Below are positions 13,960-26,585 of a stretch of DNA of 64,000 nucleotides, in pieces. Below the pieces are notes generated by a model. That model saw only the letters and a program-made list of their open reading frames with translations, was not told where the DNA came from and made no database searches. Source of the DNA: Centrapalus pauciflorus (Eukaryota; Streptophyta; Magnoliopsida; Asterales; Asteraceae); the NCBI GenBank assembly GCA_020465985.1, contig JAANYP010006957.1:310001-374000 (forward strand), given 5' to 3'. The position numbers were made by a program, and so were the translations under genes. How positions within the stretch are numbered: position 1 is the first letter of the stretch; every line of letters begins with the position of its first letter.

Positions 13960-14785
13960 GAGCAAAAATCGAACCGGAAATCCAAAAAATCGAGAAAACC
14001 GGAAATACCGAAAAAAAAAACCGAAACCGAAAAAACCAGAGTAAATGGTTTGGCTTCGGGTTCCCTCTCAAAAATGAACCGAAAAAAACCAAACCGAACC
14101 GGTTTTTTTAATTAATTTAATTTTTATAAATATTTTATATAATTATTGAGTTATTTCTAATTTCACTCATATTTAATGTTATGTCGTACTCCTATATTAC
14201 AAGAAGAATTTTTTAATATATTTGATATTTATGATGTTAAAATACTAATTAATTGACATTGTTAATAGTTATGCTTATTTTAATTATATGTGAAGTAGAG
14301 AATGTTAATTAATTTGTATAAACATTATTATTATATTTTTACATGATGAAATTAGTTAAACTAATTCAAAGCCTAAGTTAGTAAGTTTAATAAATTAAAG
14401 TATGAAACTAACTAAATTAATATTTAATATCCAATTTTATTAAATCAATGTATCAAATTAACACATAAGTCGACTAAAAATATAAACGTAAGCAACTATT
14501 TTTAATGATTTATCAAATAGTGTTTAACTTTAGTAAAGTAAAGCACAATTTTAGTAAACAAAAACTCAATTTTAGTTGAAAAATGTTTAAGATTTTTCGG
14601 GTTTAAATAAAAAAAACTAAACCGTTTTCGAAAAACCAAAAAAAGTCACGGGTGTAAACCAAAAAATTGATAATCTAAACCGAAAAATCGAAACCAAACT
14701 GTTGCTCTATTTCAAAAACCTAAACTTCAGTCTGGATTCGGTTTCCGCCAAAAACTAAACCGAACCGCCCCGCTTGATTAAAAAA
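13960..14785. mobile_element. Decayed hAT-like element with GAACCGG/CCGGTT ends
   Basis: The left part is dense in AACCGGAAA and CCGAAACCG. The right part repeats AACCGAAAAATCG and CCGAACCG, with ~450 bp of AT-rich core between. This layout is common in plant non-autonomous hAT elements. I could not fix a target duplication. Confidence 0.45.
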
Positions 14786-14960
14786 ACCCCCCGTGTAGGG
14801 AAGGAAGTTCCACGGAGGCAATTGCCAATTTATCGAACCTGAAAAAACCCTAAACCCCCAAAACTTCGCAAACAAATCTTTCATGATCCAGACGCGCCAA
14901 CCTAAAAACTGAATCTTTCATCGTCATCGCCCATCAGCACAACCACAGAAATTTAATAGA

Positions 14961-17900
14961 ATGGCATTCAGATCGAAGGAAATGGTGAAGAATATAATGA
15001 AGAAGATAGGCGGCGAGAAGAATTTGAATGCAGGAGTGAAGGAATCACTAAAGAAATGTTTGCCTGACAGCAAGGTGGTGATGAATCGAGCACACCGTGG
15101 AATTTTCGCTGGCCGTCATATTCAGTTCGGCAACCAAGTCAGCGAGAAAGGTGGAAACAAGTTAGTGCACACACTTTCCTTAATCTCTCGTTGTTTAGAA
15201 AAATCAAATTCCACTGTATTTTATTTGTGATTAATGAGAAACGTAGTTGAATTTGGCTGTAGGATGTAGTTATATCAACTTCTATTCTTTGGGAACTCTG
15301 TTGAGGAGATAGCTTCAATTTTGCTTGCTTGATCGTCCCACTGTGTGTTGTTTTGGAATACTACTTGGCTTTAGTCATCTTTATGTGAATATTTATCTAG
15401 CACTTTAGTAATAGTAGATTTTAGCAGTTGTGGATTTCTAACAAGTTGATGATGTCTATATTAGTTGTTTTTTACAATTACATCCTCACACAAATGCCTA
15501 TATTTTCATTGGTCATCGTATGTTGCAGGGTAATTTAATTATTTGGTCACTGACCATGATACAAATGTCATGTCTTTCTAGATAACCTTTGTAGTGGTTA
15601 AACAAGGAGATGCTGCTTCCTTATTCTATATTTCTACTCAACCAAGAAGCATGTTGGTTGAAATAAGATTCTTCTTTTATAGCATTCATAACCTACAAGC
15701 ATGTTGGTGAAAATGAGGAGATGCACCAGACCCCTAAGCAACATTCTTTCGTATTATTACATCATAAAAAATAGTCAGTCTCAATAAAACTCATTGCCTT
15801 TCACTTCTAATGTTATTAAAAATCTTTCAACTCTTACTCCAAGTGAAAACTATTTATTATGTCCATTAAATCAAGGGTATAACTCCCTAAGAGCAACCAG
15901 GATCAGAAAGAAAAAAAAATGAGTCATGAACATCAGGATACACATAAATATATATTAATCTTCCTAAAGTATGTTTATGTAGAATGCCACCAGTATACTT
16001 TTGTACAGTTGCAAACTTGAATGTGATATTGCGGTCACCTTAGTTGTTGATAGCGAATAGCGGACGATAGCGATAAGCTACCTATATGCTACATCGCAAT
16101 AGCGTAGCGATAGCGCCCGCTATTTCATGTTTAGCGCTAATAGTATTAAAGTCAAAATACATATGTTATGTTAAACTGTTTAATAGTCTAAAAACTATTA
16201 AAAGCCAATCATAGGTCATCTAATTCTTGTAAATAGGTCTTTTATGTATATATATATATAGTTATATACAATATATATTTAAAAAAAATAAAAAAAATTC
16301 AATAGCGGACCGCTATTCATGCAATAGCGGTGCTATACCGCTTCGCTACGCTAAACGCTATAGCGGTCGCTATGGTCGCTATTAACAACAGGGGCGGTCA
16401 CAATGTCCACTTTAGCAACATTGAAAGGGTGATACATTGTATTACCACTGTTAATAGCAATCTGTTTGTTGGTGGGGTTGGTTGAATCATCAGTCAAATA
16501 ATGAAAATGGGCTGATAAGATGTACCCCAAGTCCCCAACAAACGTCAACCCAAATCTTCTTACCTCACTTTAGGCTAATCTCGAATGTGTGAAAACATGC
16601 CACTTACTAGTAAGAAACTCAGTTGTGTTTAGTATACGAAAACCAGTCATTTTCCATTTCAGTTTTCAGTTTATAGTTTTCAAGAAAAAACAAGGGTTTC
16701 TATAAAAAGTGAGAACTTGTTTAGATGATAAAGTTGTAGTTTTAAGAAAAATAAGATAGGTGATTATAAAGTAAGAAAAATAGGATAGGTGATAGAAAAG
16801 TAAGAGAGAAAGAAAGTACTAACTATAAATAATTAAATATAGGGTAGGTATAGAAAAGTAATAGAGAGAGAGAGTATGAAAAAAGTGGTATTTTAAAAAG
16901 TGAAAGGAAAATTTAAGGAATTGTTATTAAGTACGCAAGTTTTCATTTTTTTTGAAAAGTGAGATGAATATTTTCAGTAGCTAAGCACATCTTGTCAGCT
17001 TCCTTAAATTCACTATCCTATAACCGTCTACTAAGAACAAAGCAGATCCATTATTAGACCAATATCCGAATTCAATCAAGACACTAGTCCAATTAGAAGC
17101 TATAACCAAATAAATGAAACCAATCAAATATACCAATCAAAGAAATTGCCATGTGAATCCTATACATTAAAAGTCTAACACTAAGCCACTGATTAGTTAA
17201 TAACCTCTTAATGTTTTGCTTTAAACTTGACTAGTAAATTATCATGCTTTTCTAAGACTACTTTCATTAAGTTATGGTGTCATTATTGCTGAAAAGTACC
17301 AGCTAAAGGTTTCTTATGTAACTGTCATTTCGAAATAGATTTGTCATATATGTTACAAGATTGCAGGATATATATCTCATCTATTCAACTGTTTCTTATT
17401 TATGAACTCCCCAAACGTTCATTACTCTATGCTTTTTACGTATCAATTTTACTTATGATTTTCATTATTTTTGTTCTATTAGTTTTTTTTTCTTTTGTTC
17501 CAGATGGCCGTTCTATAAATTCATTCAAACTGATTCAACAATTTTTTAGTCATATGAGATCATGAGTGAGAGACATCGGCAGTGCTCTTGCTCTATTTAG
17601 TGGAGATTTGTTATTCAGGTTAAAAGGCCATTATAGTTACACTAGTGAAGAAGATCAAGACTTTTACCTAGAAAATGCCTCTACATTGAAGCTCAGAGAG
17701 TGTTTTGTTGCCTAACTAATTATGCCATTATGGAACCATTAGAGTCTTCATTAAAGATACAATAGCCAGTGTTGTTCAAATACGGTATATCAACATGTTG
17801 GTTCATGATATTTTAAAAAATATGTTGTGTTCAACATGCGAGTTACCAATACAGGCATACCATGTTCATGCGATAATATTGATGGCAACCTCTTTGAGGT

Positions 17901-18514
17901 TTCGTTTTTCAATTTCAGTACCAAAGAGAGGGTAAATTCTCATGATCAGTGTCTTGGTCTTCATCCTTACAACTGTCATTTTATCAAGAAAACGACATTG
18001 CTATTCTTTTGATATGAAACCCTTTGCATAGAGTGTGAATTTATGATATGAACATGAACTTCCGTTGATTGGATAATATATTTGTGGTAACAGAACTAGG
18101 AGGAACTGGAAGCCCAACGTACAGGAGAAGAGGCTCTTCAGTTACATTCTGGATCGCCACATTCGGGTAAAAGTAACAACACATGCTCTTCGTTGTATCG
18201 ACAAAGCAGGTGGGATTGATGAGTACCTGCTAAAGACACCATACAAGAAGATGGACACAGAGATGGGACTGTCATGGAAAGCCAAGATCGAGAAGATGTA
18301 CGAGGAGCTCGGAAACATGGAGGTTCTTTTCTTTCCACAAGACGAGGAAACCAAGCTTGCAGAGGCATTCAAAGAAGTGAGAATAGAACAGAGGATTGCT
18401 CGTAGGGATGCTAGAAGAAAGGCGTATGGTTGGTCTCCAAAACCTGAGCAAATTGAGGACGGGAGTGAAGAGATCGAAGCAACGCATAATGAGGAAATGG
18501 TAGCCAATTCATAG
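14961..18514 (+). CDS. Mitochondrial large-subunit ribosomal protein bL28m
   Basis: Exons 14961-15160 and 18094-18514 join in phase 2 to give 206 residues. The bL28 core covers about residues 41-116: NRAHRGIFAGRHIQFGNQVS, then the junction GGNKTRRNWKPNVQEKRLFS, then VKVTTHALRCIDKAGGIDEYL. An extension of some 90 charged residues follows, as in plant mitochondrial L28 proteins. The basic N-terminus (MAFRSKEMVKNIMKKIGG) could serve in mitochondrial import. The protein is expected in the large subunit of the mitoribosome. The single intron is 2933 bp and has collected at least two MITEs. The gene converges on the GET2-like gene, whose stop lies 1.1 kb downstream. Confidence 0.93.
16039..16393. 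mobile_element. hAT MITE, GATAGCG family, copy 1
   Basis: A 355-bp element in the bL28m intron, flanked by perfect 8-bp duplications GCGGTCAC (16031-16038 and 16394-16401). The ends are inverted (TAGTTGTTGATAGCGAATAG and CGCTATTAACAACA). The subterminal parts are packed with GATAGCG, GCGGAC and CGCTAT words in both directions, as expected of transposase-binding arrays. Copy 2 is at 30872-31281. Confidence 0.88.
16622..16985. mobile_element. MITE with TTTAGT...ACTAAAC-like ends, copy 1
   Basis: The body is AG-rich (AAGAAAAATAGGATAGGTGAT, AGTAAGAGAGAAA) and closely matches the block at 50275-50612 along its whole length. In that copy the two ends are inverted versions of GTTTAGTTAACGAAAA. This copy lies in the bL28m intron. 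Confidence 0.65.
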
Positions 18515-19631
18515 GTGGTTGTTATCACCCAGTTGAGAATGATGCTTTATTTCATTTCGTCTAGATGTCCACAAAAATCTTGAAAGTAATCACAGGGGCG
18601 TAAGTTGCAGGTATTTTTGGTTCTGAATTTTGATAAGAAGGCAGCATTGTAATAAAAGGCTTTTGTATCACCAACCACCTGTTACAAATTTAGGGTGGAG
18701 CAACATACCAGAACTCCATTTTAAGATCTTGTCAAACGTACCAAATTCTTTTGTCGATTGCATAACAACCCTACCATTGTCTTGATATGAACCTCAGGGA
18801 AGCTAACCGTTTTGTGATCAAAGTCAAACTGAAATTAGAACTATAAGCTCAAAATAGGAGCTGGTTGGTTCTTGTATATTTTTTAAGATAGACTCAGCTT
18901 GAATACAGACAATGAGTATATTTTAGATAGACTCGATTTGATTTGGGGATTTCTCTTTGTTTATGTCGTGACGATGGTTTATATATGATTATATGTTACA
19001 TCGCTGCTGGAGCCAGTGTTAGAATATGGCTCCCACAAAAATTTCAAAGTTTTGTTTTATTAAAAATAATATTTGGACTTAAATACAGACACTGAGTGAA
19101 AATATAATTTAACATCAGCTCCGTTAAACTTGCAAACTTTACTATTCTCAGATTTAAAACGGAAGACATCTTAATAGCTAAACTTGTTCGAATTTAATTG
19201 AGTACATTTCATATATTTTTTGGTCCAATCTAAAGCATCACTCAAGTTGGCTTGATTTGACTGCATATTCTTCGTGCATTTTTGTATGCTCTTTCTTTAC
19301 AAACGATGGTTAAACATATAATTACCACAAATGATGGTTAAACATATAACCGTTAAACCCACCACAATTCTCCCTCCATTAAAAAGATACGAGTTGATGC
19401 AAATTCCAACCACATTCTCTAATTCCATAAAGAAAAAACAATAACAAATTAGGTGACAATGGAGTTATTATTATTTTTTTTTTAATAAAATGTGCAGTGA
19501 TGCAATACAGGAGTCCCCAAGCACTAGGGATAAAACATTCAAGGGTTCCAAAGTAGAATGCAACAGATAGTTGTACCGTATACAAACATGTGTATCTAAA
19601 ACTCAAATGATTATAGAAAACCCCAACAATC
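18515..19631. other. Convergent spacer between bL28m and the GET2-like gene
   Basis: It contains the 3' ends of both transcripts and a short tandem duplication near 19295-19350 (the GATGGTTAAACATATAA word occurs twice). No other gene was seen. Confidence 0.5.
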
Positions 19632-22600
19632 CTACCACCCAAGCTTTTGCAGAATGGACATGCCACAAACGACGACTACCGAATAAACACTACAGTCCAT
19701 GAATAACGCACTTAAACCAGTTTTCATCAACATACCCCACTCGAAAACTGTACCAAGGTGATTGGCTAAACCTGCCTCACCTGTTGAAGATCCCCTGTGT
19801 TCTTTCTGCTTGACTTTTCCCAAGAGGACAGGTGCAGCCACAATCGTTATATTGGTCAATATAAGTAGAACAAGTGGCCTGGAAAGTATGATACTCTTTA
19901 TAATGTTGCTACCCAGAATAGGGAAGCCTGCATATGCCAACAGAACTAACAGTGCAGTTATAACAGAGCAGTTTCTTCGGATATCTTGTGATGATGTGAT
20001 AGCAGGACGTAATCTATTAGGGGTGAGACTTTCGAGAAGATGAGTTTGTGATTTAGACTTCTGTGTCTTGTTTGGGGTAGAGATCAGTGGATTCTGTTCG
20101 GTTAATGTGGTGGGAAACGATTGCACTTTGATGGGTTCAAACGATGTTTGCGTAGATGTTTCATTTATTCTCTCAGGTCGCATTAGTGGTTGGACATCAC
20201 TCCCAACATCATTGCCAGCAGTCTCCGTGTTTAAAGAAGAATCAGTGTTTTCATCTGCAAATCAGATAAATTTAGCATCGAACGTTGGTATAAACTCTTT
20301 GTAGAACAAAAAAATGCAATTTCCCTCCATGCCAAAGTAATTAAATAAACACATAATATCCTTTCTAGGATGTCTAGAACAAATATAAGTGCACTTCCTT
20401 TTGTAGCAACTAGCAAAGTTTTGATCCAAGCTCGTTGAGTCCGTTGTTAATCATTAAAACTGCCTATTGCATTGGTTATGTCTGCAAGGATCCAGAGTCT
20501 TGTCATGTAAATTAAGGGTGTTATAGATATTGACTATTGAGTAACAATCAGGCACAGTCATCAATTTATGAGTACAGTCATGTGTTAAATATATATTTAG
20601 GATCAATGGTGTATGAATTTCTGACCTTGATGTCATGTGTTTGAAACAAAATGAAAACTCTGCCAACACCACATATGTAAAAAGCAAGATTTTTTCTTGT
20701 ACTCCCATAGTCCCATCCACATTCCAGAAAAAGAGATTATAACTAAAACGAAGGAGAACCGATGCATTGAACAGTCATAAATCCCATACAATTGCTACAT
20801 ATGCATTACAGATGTTCAAATAAAAGCTACTGTCCTAGTCCTTTTTATTCCTTGTGTACCTAATATGTACTTACAGTCTTACATGCATATGCATATTTTC
20901 AAGAGGATAAAGGTGTCTTGCAGATAACAATAAGACAGGTAAAATGTTATGCAGAAGCCCATTAATCACCATTCATCATTCTCGAGACTGGTACATACCA
21001 ACAAATGAACATAAGCAATAAGCAATGATAACACAACCAAAGAGGCTTTGGTGTAGCGGCATACAAGGTGCTCCCCAACCAAGTTGTTGAGGGTCCAAGT
21101 CCCAATGACTAGGTGTAATGTAGGACAAAAGGTTTGTAGGTTTGCTATTCAGAAAAAAGAAGGCAAGTGTAACATGATATGGTACCAATATATGAAAGAT
21201 GAGAAGATGAAAAACTAAAAGATAGGCCTCGCATAACGCATTGCTTCTCTAAAACTTCTTGATGTTCTTAAATATGCAGCTCACTTCTTCTTGACTATCA
21301 CATTAGTAAATGGTCATGATGGCGTGTGTGCTACATGGCATTTCTATGACGAGTCTGCTTGGTGGACATACACCTGGACCACAATGACGCTACCATGACA
21401 CCAACGCTGCCAGCAGAGAGATGATTGAGTAGATCAAGAGATCCGTGCTTGGAAGTGAGGTTCTTACGATTTGGGACATGTGGAGATCTCCTATTAAAGG
21501 ATGTGACAAACGCAGAATGGAAGACAGTAAATAGGGCAATCGTCTTTTCCGCTGAGGTATGCACTTTTCACCCTAATTTCCTCACGAAAAAATGTTCTCT
21601 CAGACTTCTAACTTAAGCATCAGAGTGGCGACCAAGGGTACCCCTGCTGCGTCATTAGCCGAAGCTCTACTCTGTTTTACAGGTGATCTGTCACCTTGCT
21701 TGTGTTCATCTTGATTCCAGAGATTCAAGGCACAAACAAATGTGGGACCATTTCTTCTCTAATTTTTCTCTGATTGTTAGAATTTCATTCCATTTCTCAC
21801 TCAGATCATGTCCATTTCTGATACCCCCCCCCCCCCCCCCCCCCCCACAAAAAAAAAAAAAAAAAACCTTTTTACCTCAGTCAACTCTGATGCTCATACC
21901 AACAGTGATGGAGATAAATATCTAAAAAGACCCACTGTGGGGTTACTTCCAGAACAAGGCACATTGCCTCAAAAAGGATAATACGAAGAGTACCAAGAGC
22001 CAAGAGGGGACATTTGGGTTAAATGGAGCCCATAATGGCGAAGAACGTCAGGGTAAAAGGTAGAAAGGGGAAGACGTAGATTTGCCATCATAAAAGATTT
22101 GGTATAGAGCGCAACCTTGTCTGGCAGAGGACGATCAACGGTGACTTTGCCCTCGGGATATTCAGGGATTAGTTCTAGGGGGATTCGGTAATCCCTCAAC
22201 TCCTCAAGAACTTCTCATAAGAGTAGCGAGACAAATTTGGGAAAGTATCACTAACTTTGGGAATATTAGACATAATTGAAAGAAAAGTGAAAGCAGAAAA
22301 AAGGTAGAAAGGGAGCTGACCTTTGATTTGAAGAAAATTTTGAAGCAGAAGTGTTGAAAGTGCGTTAATGGCAAAGGGGAAGAGATGAGATAATTAGAGC
22401 AGTACTTATAAAGGCTCGTAGGAAATTGGTGATACTCAAGTAATGTGATGTGTGGCATGTTCTCAATGGATGGTGCCGTCATTTCTGAAAAGGTACGGCA
22501 TAAGGGACACACAGCTGTTGATAGGGTGTCGGAGAGGAGGTGTGTCGCACATCCGTTGATTCAAAAAGAGGCCATGTAGTGTTAATTATATCAATTATGC

Positions 22601-24265
22601 GCTCCCCAATCTGGAGCGGTCACATGACCATCCTGGGATCTAGAAGGATGCTATATTCAGGAGTATTCTAAACCTCAGTTTAACTTTATTCCTAAAACCT
22701 TGCAGAACTGGCTTAGAAATAGTTTGAATGCCTGACCAACCAAACATTGAACTGGGGAGGCATGTGTGTCCCATGTCATATAACATGGCATTTTTATGAC
22801 GAGTATGCTTGTGTGGACATACACCTGGACCACAACGGCGCTCCAATGACACTGAGGCTGCAAGCAAGATAGATGATTGAGCATATTCAGAGAATCTGTG
22901 CTTGGAACTGAGGTTGTTACGATTCGGGACATGTGAAAATTTCCTATTGAAGCACGTGATGACGACATAACAAGATGGGAGAGTATAAATAGGGCAATTG
23001 TCTTCTCCACTGAGGTATGCACTTTTCACCTTAAATTCCTCACGAATAATTATTCTCTCAGGCTTCTGACTTAAGCATTGGAGTGACGGCGCAGGGTACC
23101 CTTGTTGCGTCATTAACCGAAGATCTGCTCTGTTTTACAGGTAATTTGTCACCTTGCTCGTGTTCATCTTGATTCCAGCGATTCAGGGCACAAACAGGAA
23201 ATACACATGACCTTACATAAAAGGGAAGGGGAACTGGCCACTTGACCATCACGTTGGTTCCAACACTCGTCAATAACTCTAATCGAAAAGGAGAAGCTTT
23301 CAAATAGAAAAGGTATAAATAAATAAATTATTTTGATTTTACCCCAAACACCGTTTTTTCAATCCATCATCCCCTTCATCTATTCTAGTCTTCCAGATAG
23401 CACAAAACCTTTCTCCAATTCAATGGTACCACACTAGTCATTCAATAAGCATGGAGAATGATGATGCTGTTAAGTTTGTGGAGTCGGATCGTTTTTCTGT
23501 TTTCGCATTCTTTACTTTCCGCGCACTATTTCCTCAATGACTATGCTGTGCCTTTCGATTTTATGGCATTGAAAGTCCTCGAAAGTCGGAACACTTTGAC
23601 CAATTTAAGAATCTCCATTGGGAGTGTGAGTTAAGTTTAGTTTTGGCTAGTCGTATAATTGCACAAACAAAAACGATATTTTCGTCAACGATGCTCTGTC
23701 ATCTCATCTCTTGCACTTCCTTTCGGGTTCACATCAAATGTTCATTTTAGACATAACATTCCCACACCTCTTGCCATCTCACAGAACTCAGTAAAATAAA
23801 AAACGAAATCAGCATATCACAACACAATTACAGTATCAATCAACCAGAGATCTAACAGATTCGATGAAAATGAACAATCGCACCGACCAAAAAAATTATG
23901 AAAACAGCTTAACAAATAGCCAGAATCGAAATCTAAAAGGACACATCGAATTCCCAAATCCACACATACAAACACAGCAAAACTCCTCGAAAAAAATTAA
24001 GCACTGAAGCAAATTAAGAGAAATGACAACTCAATAAGAAGAAAAAAAACATACCGGAGAGAGGGAGTTGATCAGGGTTCCGGGAAAGAGAAGGAGAGCA
24101 TGGTGCAGTAGAAGAGTGGTGCGACTCGGCTACAGGAGGAGGCAACGGAGATGAAGATACGGATTGGACACGGCCAGTGATGAAAGCCAAACGCTCCGAT
24201 CCTCTCTCAGCGATTCGCCGGCGTCGAGCGGCTGCGTCCCTGGCGGTTCCACTGTTCGTCGACAT
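19632..24265 (-). CDS. GET2: GET2/CAML-like ER receptor for tail-anchored proteins
   Basis: Exons 24265-24055 and 20254-19632 (minus strand) join in phase 1 to give 277 residues. Residues 11-34 hold a basic helix (AAARRRRIAERGSERLAFIT), the type of motif by which GET2/CAML binds the targeting ATPase GET3. A low-complexity Ser/Pro/Thr-rich cytosolic stretch follows to about residue 160. Three hydrophobic segments lie at roughly 166-186, 197-216 and 248-272, matching the three-helix layout of GET2 and CAML. The expected role is docking GET3 at the ER, together with GET1, for insertion of tail-anchored proteins. Assignment to the plant GET2 group (Arabidopsis At4g32680, a GET1-interacting protein) is from remembered architecture, not an alignment. 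The 3.8-kb intron is filled with repeats. Confidence 0.8.
21043..21150 (+). mobile_element. tRNA-derived SINE, copy 1 (decayed)
   Basis: It opens AGGCTTTGGTGTAGCGGC (A-box region) and has GGGTCCAAGTCCC (B-box) at 21089-21101. It resembles the better copy at 29165. It lies in the intron of the GET2-like gene. Confidence 0.6.
21330..21739 (+). repeat. LTR-like direct repeat, copy A
   Basis: About 410 bp homologous along its length to 22765-23197. Shared words include GGACATACACCTGGACCACA, TAAATAGGGCAAT, a terminal ACTTAAGCAT block and the ending GGCACAAACA. The promoter-like TATAAATAGGG of copy B suggests plus-strand LTRs of an old Gypsy-type or TRIM element. Many differences separate the copies. 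Confidence 0.6.
21826..21866. repeat. Poly-C then poly-A tract
   Basis: About 21 C residues, a short CA step and about 18 A residues. It is an unusual mononucleotide tract and prone to length errors in assembly. Confidence 0.9.
21969..22199 (-). pseudogene. Fragment of a Gypsy-type transposon protein (Transposase_28-like)
   Basis: A 76-residue frame contains PLSTFYPDVLRHYGLHLTQM, which fits the pattern of the plant 'putative gypsy type transposon' domain (PF04195; aromatic-P-L-x-x-F-hydrophobic, then HYGL-x-x-x-Q). It is short and has no continuing partner, so it is a relic. It lies on the minus strand between two plus-strand LTR-like repeats, so it may come from a separate insertion. The assignment is by pattern only. 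Confidence 0.5.
22765..23197 (+). repeat. LTR-like direct repeat, copy B
   Basis: Partner of 21330-21739. It has a good TATAAATAGGG at about 22985 followed by the conserved TCTTCTCCACTGAGGTATGC block, and it ends at GGCACAAACA. Confidence 0.6.
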
Positions 24266-25053
24266 TTATGTGGTAAGAGAATTGCCGTAGTCGGCGACCG
24301 CAACTCTCCTTATACATTTCTTTTAGTCAAAGCGTCAATGGCATTTCCGTAACACACCTGTTGCTTACATGCCAGCCTAAAAAAACAATTAAGTATGTAT
24401 ATTTTCAGGTTATGTTACGTATATTTTTTTTTTTTTTTGTATGATACATGTATTTTAATTTTTTATTACAATATAATGCATTTTCTATTTGTATAAAAAA
24501 TCGGATTCTATGTTGAATCGTATCGTATATTAATAAAAAGTTATAAGTATATCATACGGGTAAGAAAAAAAATTCATTTTCCATTTTTATGCATTTGAAA
24601 AGATACGTGTGTTATACGATTTTAACTTATATTGGTTTTATATCATTAAAAGTTAAAAACAATTGTTTTTTTTATATATTTAGATTTTATCTCAATATTT
24701 TATTCTCATTTTAGTCCTTATAACTTTTTTATCATAATTATTTTCATCTTGTTGTCAATTGTCATCAATGAAACTGATAAAATATAAGAATATAATAACT
24801 TTTTATTGTTTACATGTTATTTTAAAACTCATCATGCTTCTATACTTTTGTAAGGAACCAAAATGAATACGATAAGAAAAAAGATAACCGTTAAAGTAAA
24901 AAAAATAATAATAAAGTAGTTAATAAATAAAAATATAAAAGCAAAAGTTTTGTAGAAATATTATAAGGTGTTTCCTAATTATTATAACGTGAAACCGTGA
25001 TAATTGGCTTTATACAAATGACATAATGTGTAAATACAAACCTAAAAATCATT
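24266..25053. other. Spacer upstream of the GET2-like gene
   Basis: The first ~100 bases should hold its promoter. The rest is AT-rich with no gene or clear repeat. Confidence 0.45.
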
Positions 25054-25363
25054 GGGTTTTTATTAAGAAAAAAACCATCATATTTTCATGGTTTTTAAGT
25101 TTTCGTCCCTCAATATTATTATTTTTTCTATAAAAGTCCTGAACTTATTTTTTTTTTAGTTTTGTAAAATTTGACTATTAGAGCTCAATTATAATTACTA
25201 AACCTGGTTTTTTAAAAAACAAAAAAGTCGAGTTTCAATAGTCAAATTTCATTAAACCAAAAAAAAATTAACTTAATGATTTTTCTAGAAAAAAATAATT
25301 AACATGGAGCGACAAAAACGCAAAAAAACATAAAAACATGTAAGTTTTTTCCATAATAAACCG
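25054..25363. mobile_element. Mutator-like MITE, relative of 13315 and 47492
   Basis: Inverted ends GGGTTTTTATTAAGAAAAAAA and TTTTTTCCATAATAAACC, with the paired word AGTCCT...AATGATTTTTCTAG inside. The flanking 9-mers AAAATCATT and GAAATTATT match at 7 of 9 positions, consistent with an aged Mutator-type duplication. Confidence 0.6.
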
Positions 25364-25569
25364 GAAATTATTTCAACGAAACTAAATTCTTATCTTTCCA
25401 ATCTAAATATGGATTAACAACTATTTTGTAATATATTTCACTGATTAAAATTATTGGACGCCACAAATCACTTAAAACAAATACACAAATTTCTCGGAAA
25501 CCGGAATGAGTTGACCTTCAAGTTGTAAATTCTACTATGTTATAAAGTATGGAGTTCTTTGTTTTCTAA

Positions 25570-25770
25570 GAGCTTGATGTCTGTGATGCGGACTTAGCTG
25601 TAAAAATCTGCGGTCAGAAGAGATGGTCTAAAGGTCTGCAGACGTCCGCAGATGCGGGAAGATGTCCGCAGACGATGCGGCAGACGCGGGCAGACGAAAA
25701 AAAATGCACTTTCATGTAAAACGTCTTCCCGCGTCTTCGAATTCGCAGACATAAGAGGTTCGAATATCTT
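25570..25770. repeat. GCAGACG-rich palindromic cluster
   Basis: Some 200 bp dense in GCAGACG, CCGCAGA and the complement CGTCT (for example TCTGCAGACGTCCGCAGA), much more GC-rich than its surroundings. It looks like the subterminal array of a small DNA transposon, but ends could not be fixed. Confidence 0.5.
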
Positions 25771-26585
25771 TTAAGAAAAAACAAACAACGTCCTATGTGT
25801 CATATGTACACTCATGTATACCATAAAAAAATAGTTATCTAAAAAATAACTCAAATGGTAACAAACTTTATATCGTAACATAGATAAAGATCATAATTAT
25901 ATTCAAAATTTATCAACCGAAATATATTAAATATTATAACAAAACAAATCAGTTATACATGAAATAAAAACAAAAAATAAAAAATGTTTTGACATACTTT
26001 AAAGAGGCAAAGGTTGAGATGTGGACATAGAAGCTTGATTTATTGTTCAATCAAACAATACTTGAACAGAACAGACAAAATGTTTGTATTTATATGAAGA
26101 TAAATGATAATCTCATAGATAATTTCGTTGTTTCTTAATATGTAGTGACATTACATGTAGTTAGTCGCCCTAACAAACAATAATTATTAACCTTTTATCT
26201 TCTAACTATATATTGTTACGATATAAAAAAGCACAAGCATTACGTGAATCTAATGTATGGGCGATTATGATATAATACTAAAAGCACCTGCAATACAACA
26301 CAACACAAATGCATTTTAAGATAAACTATTTCAACACTAATCCATTCCCATCATTGACATTGCCTCAAAAACCATTTAAACAGGCAGAATCAACACCCAA
26401 AAAAATTCAGTCAAATGGTCAATCTGAAACCTCCCGATTTAAATACTACAACATCAACATGGTTCCTGCTGCAAAAAAAAAAAAAAAAAAAGATCTTAAA
26501 CTTTGTGTATTTATTCCGAAATAAACCCCTCATCTTCCTCCAGGTAAAACTGTACATAATAACATGCCACCATTACCATCCTTTC
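25771..26585. other. Spacer downstream of the DDR4-like gene
   Basis: AT-rich with a poly-A run near 26473-26490. It should include the 3' UTR and polyadenylation region of the minus-strand gene ending at 26586. No other gene seen. Confidence 0.45.

Noticed and set aside
18138..18528. Minus-strand frames over exon 2 of bL28m
   Set aside because: They are antisense shadows of a well-supported coding exon.
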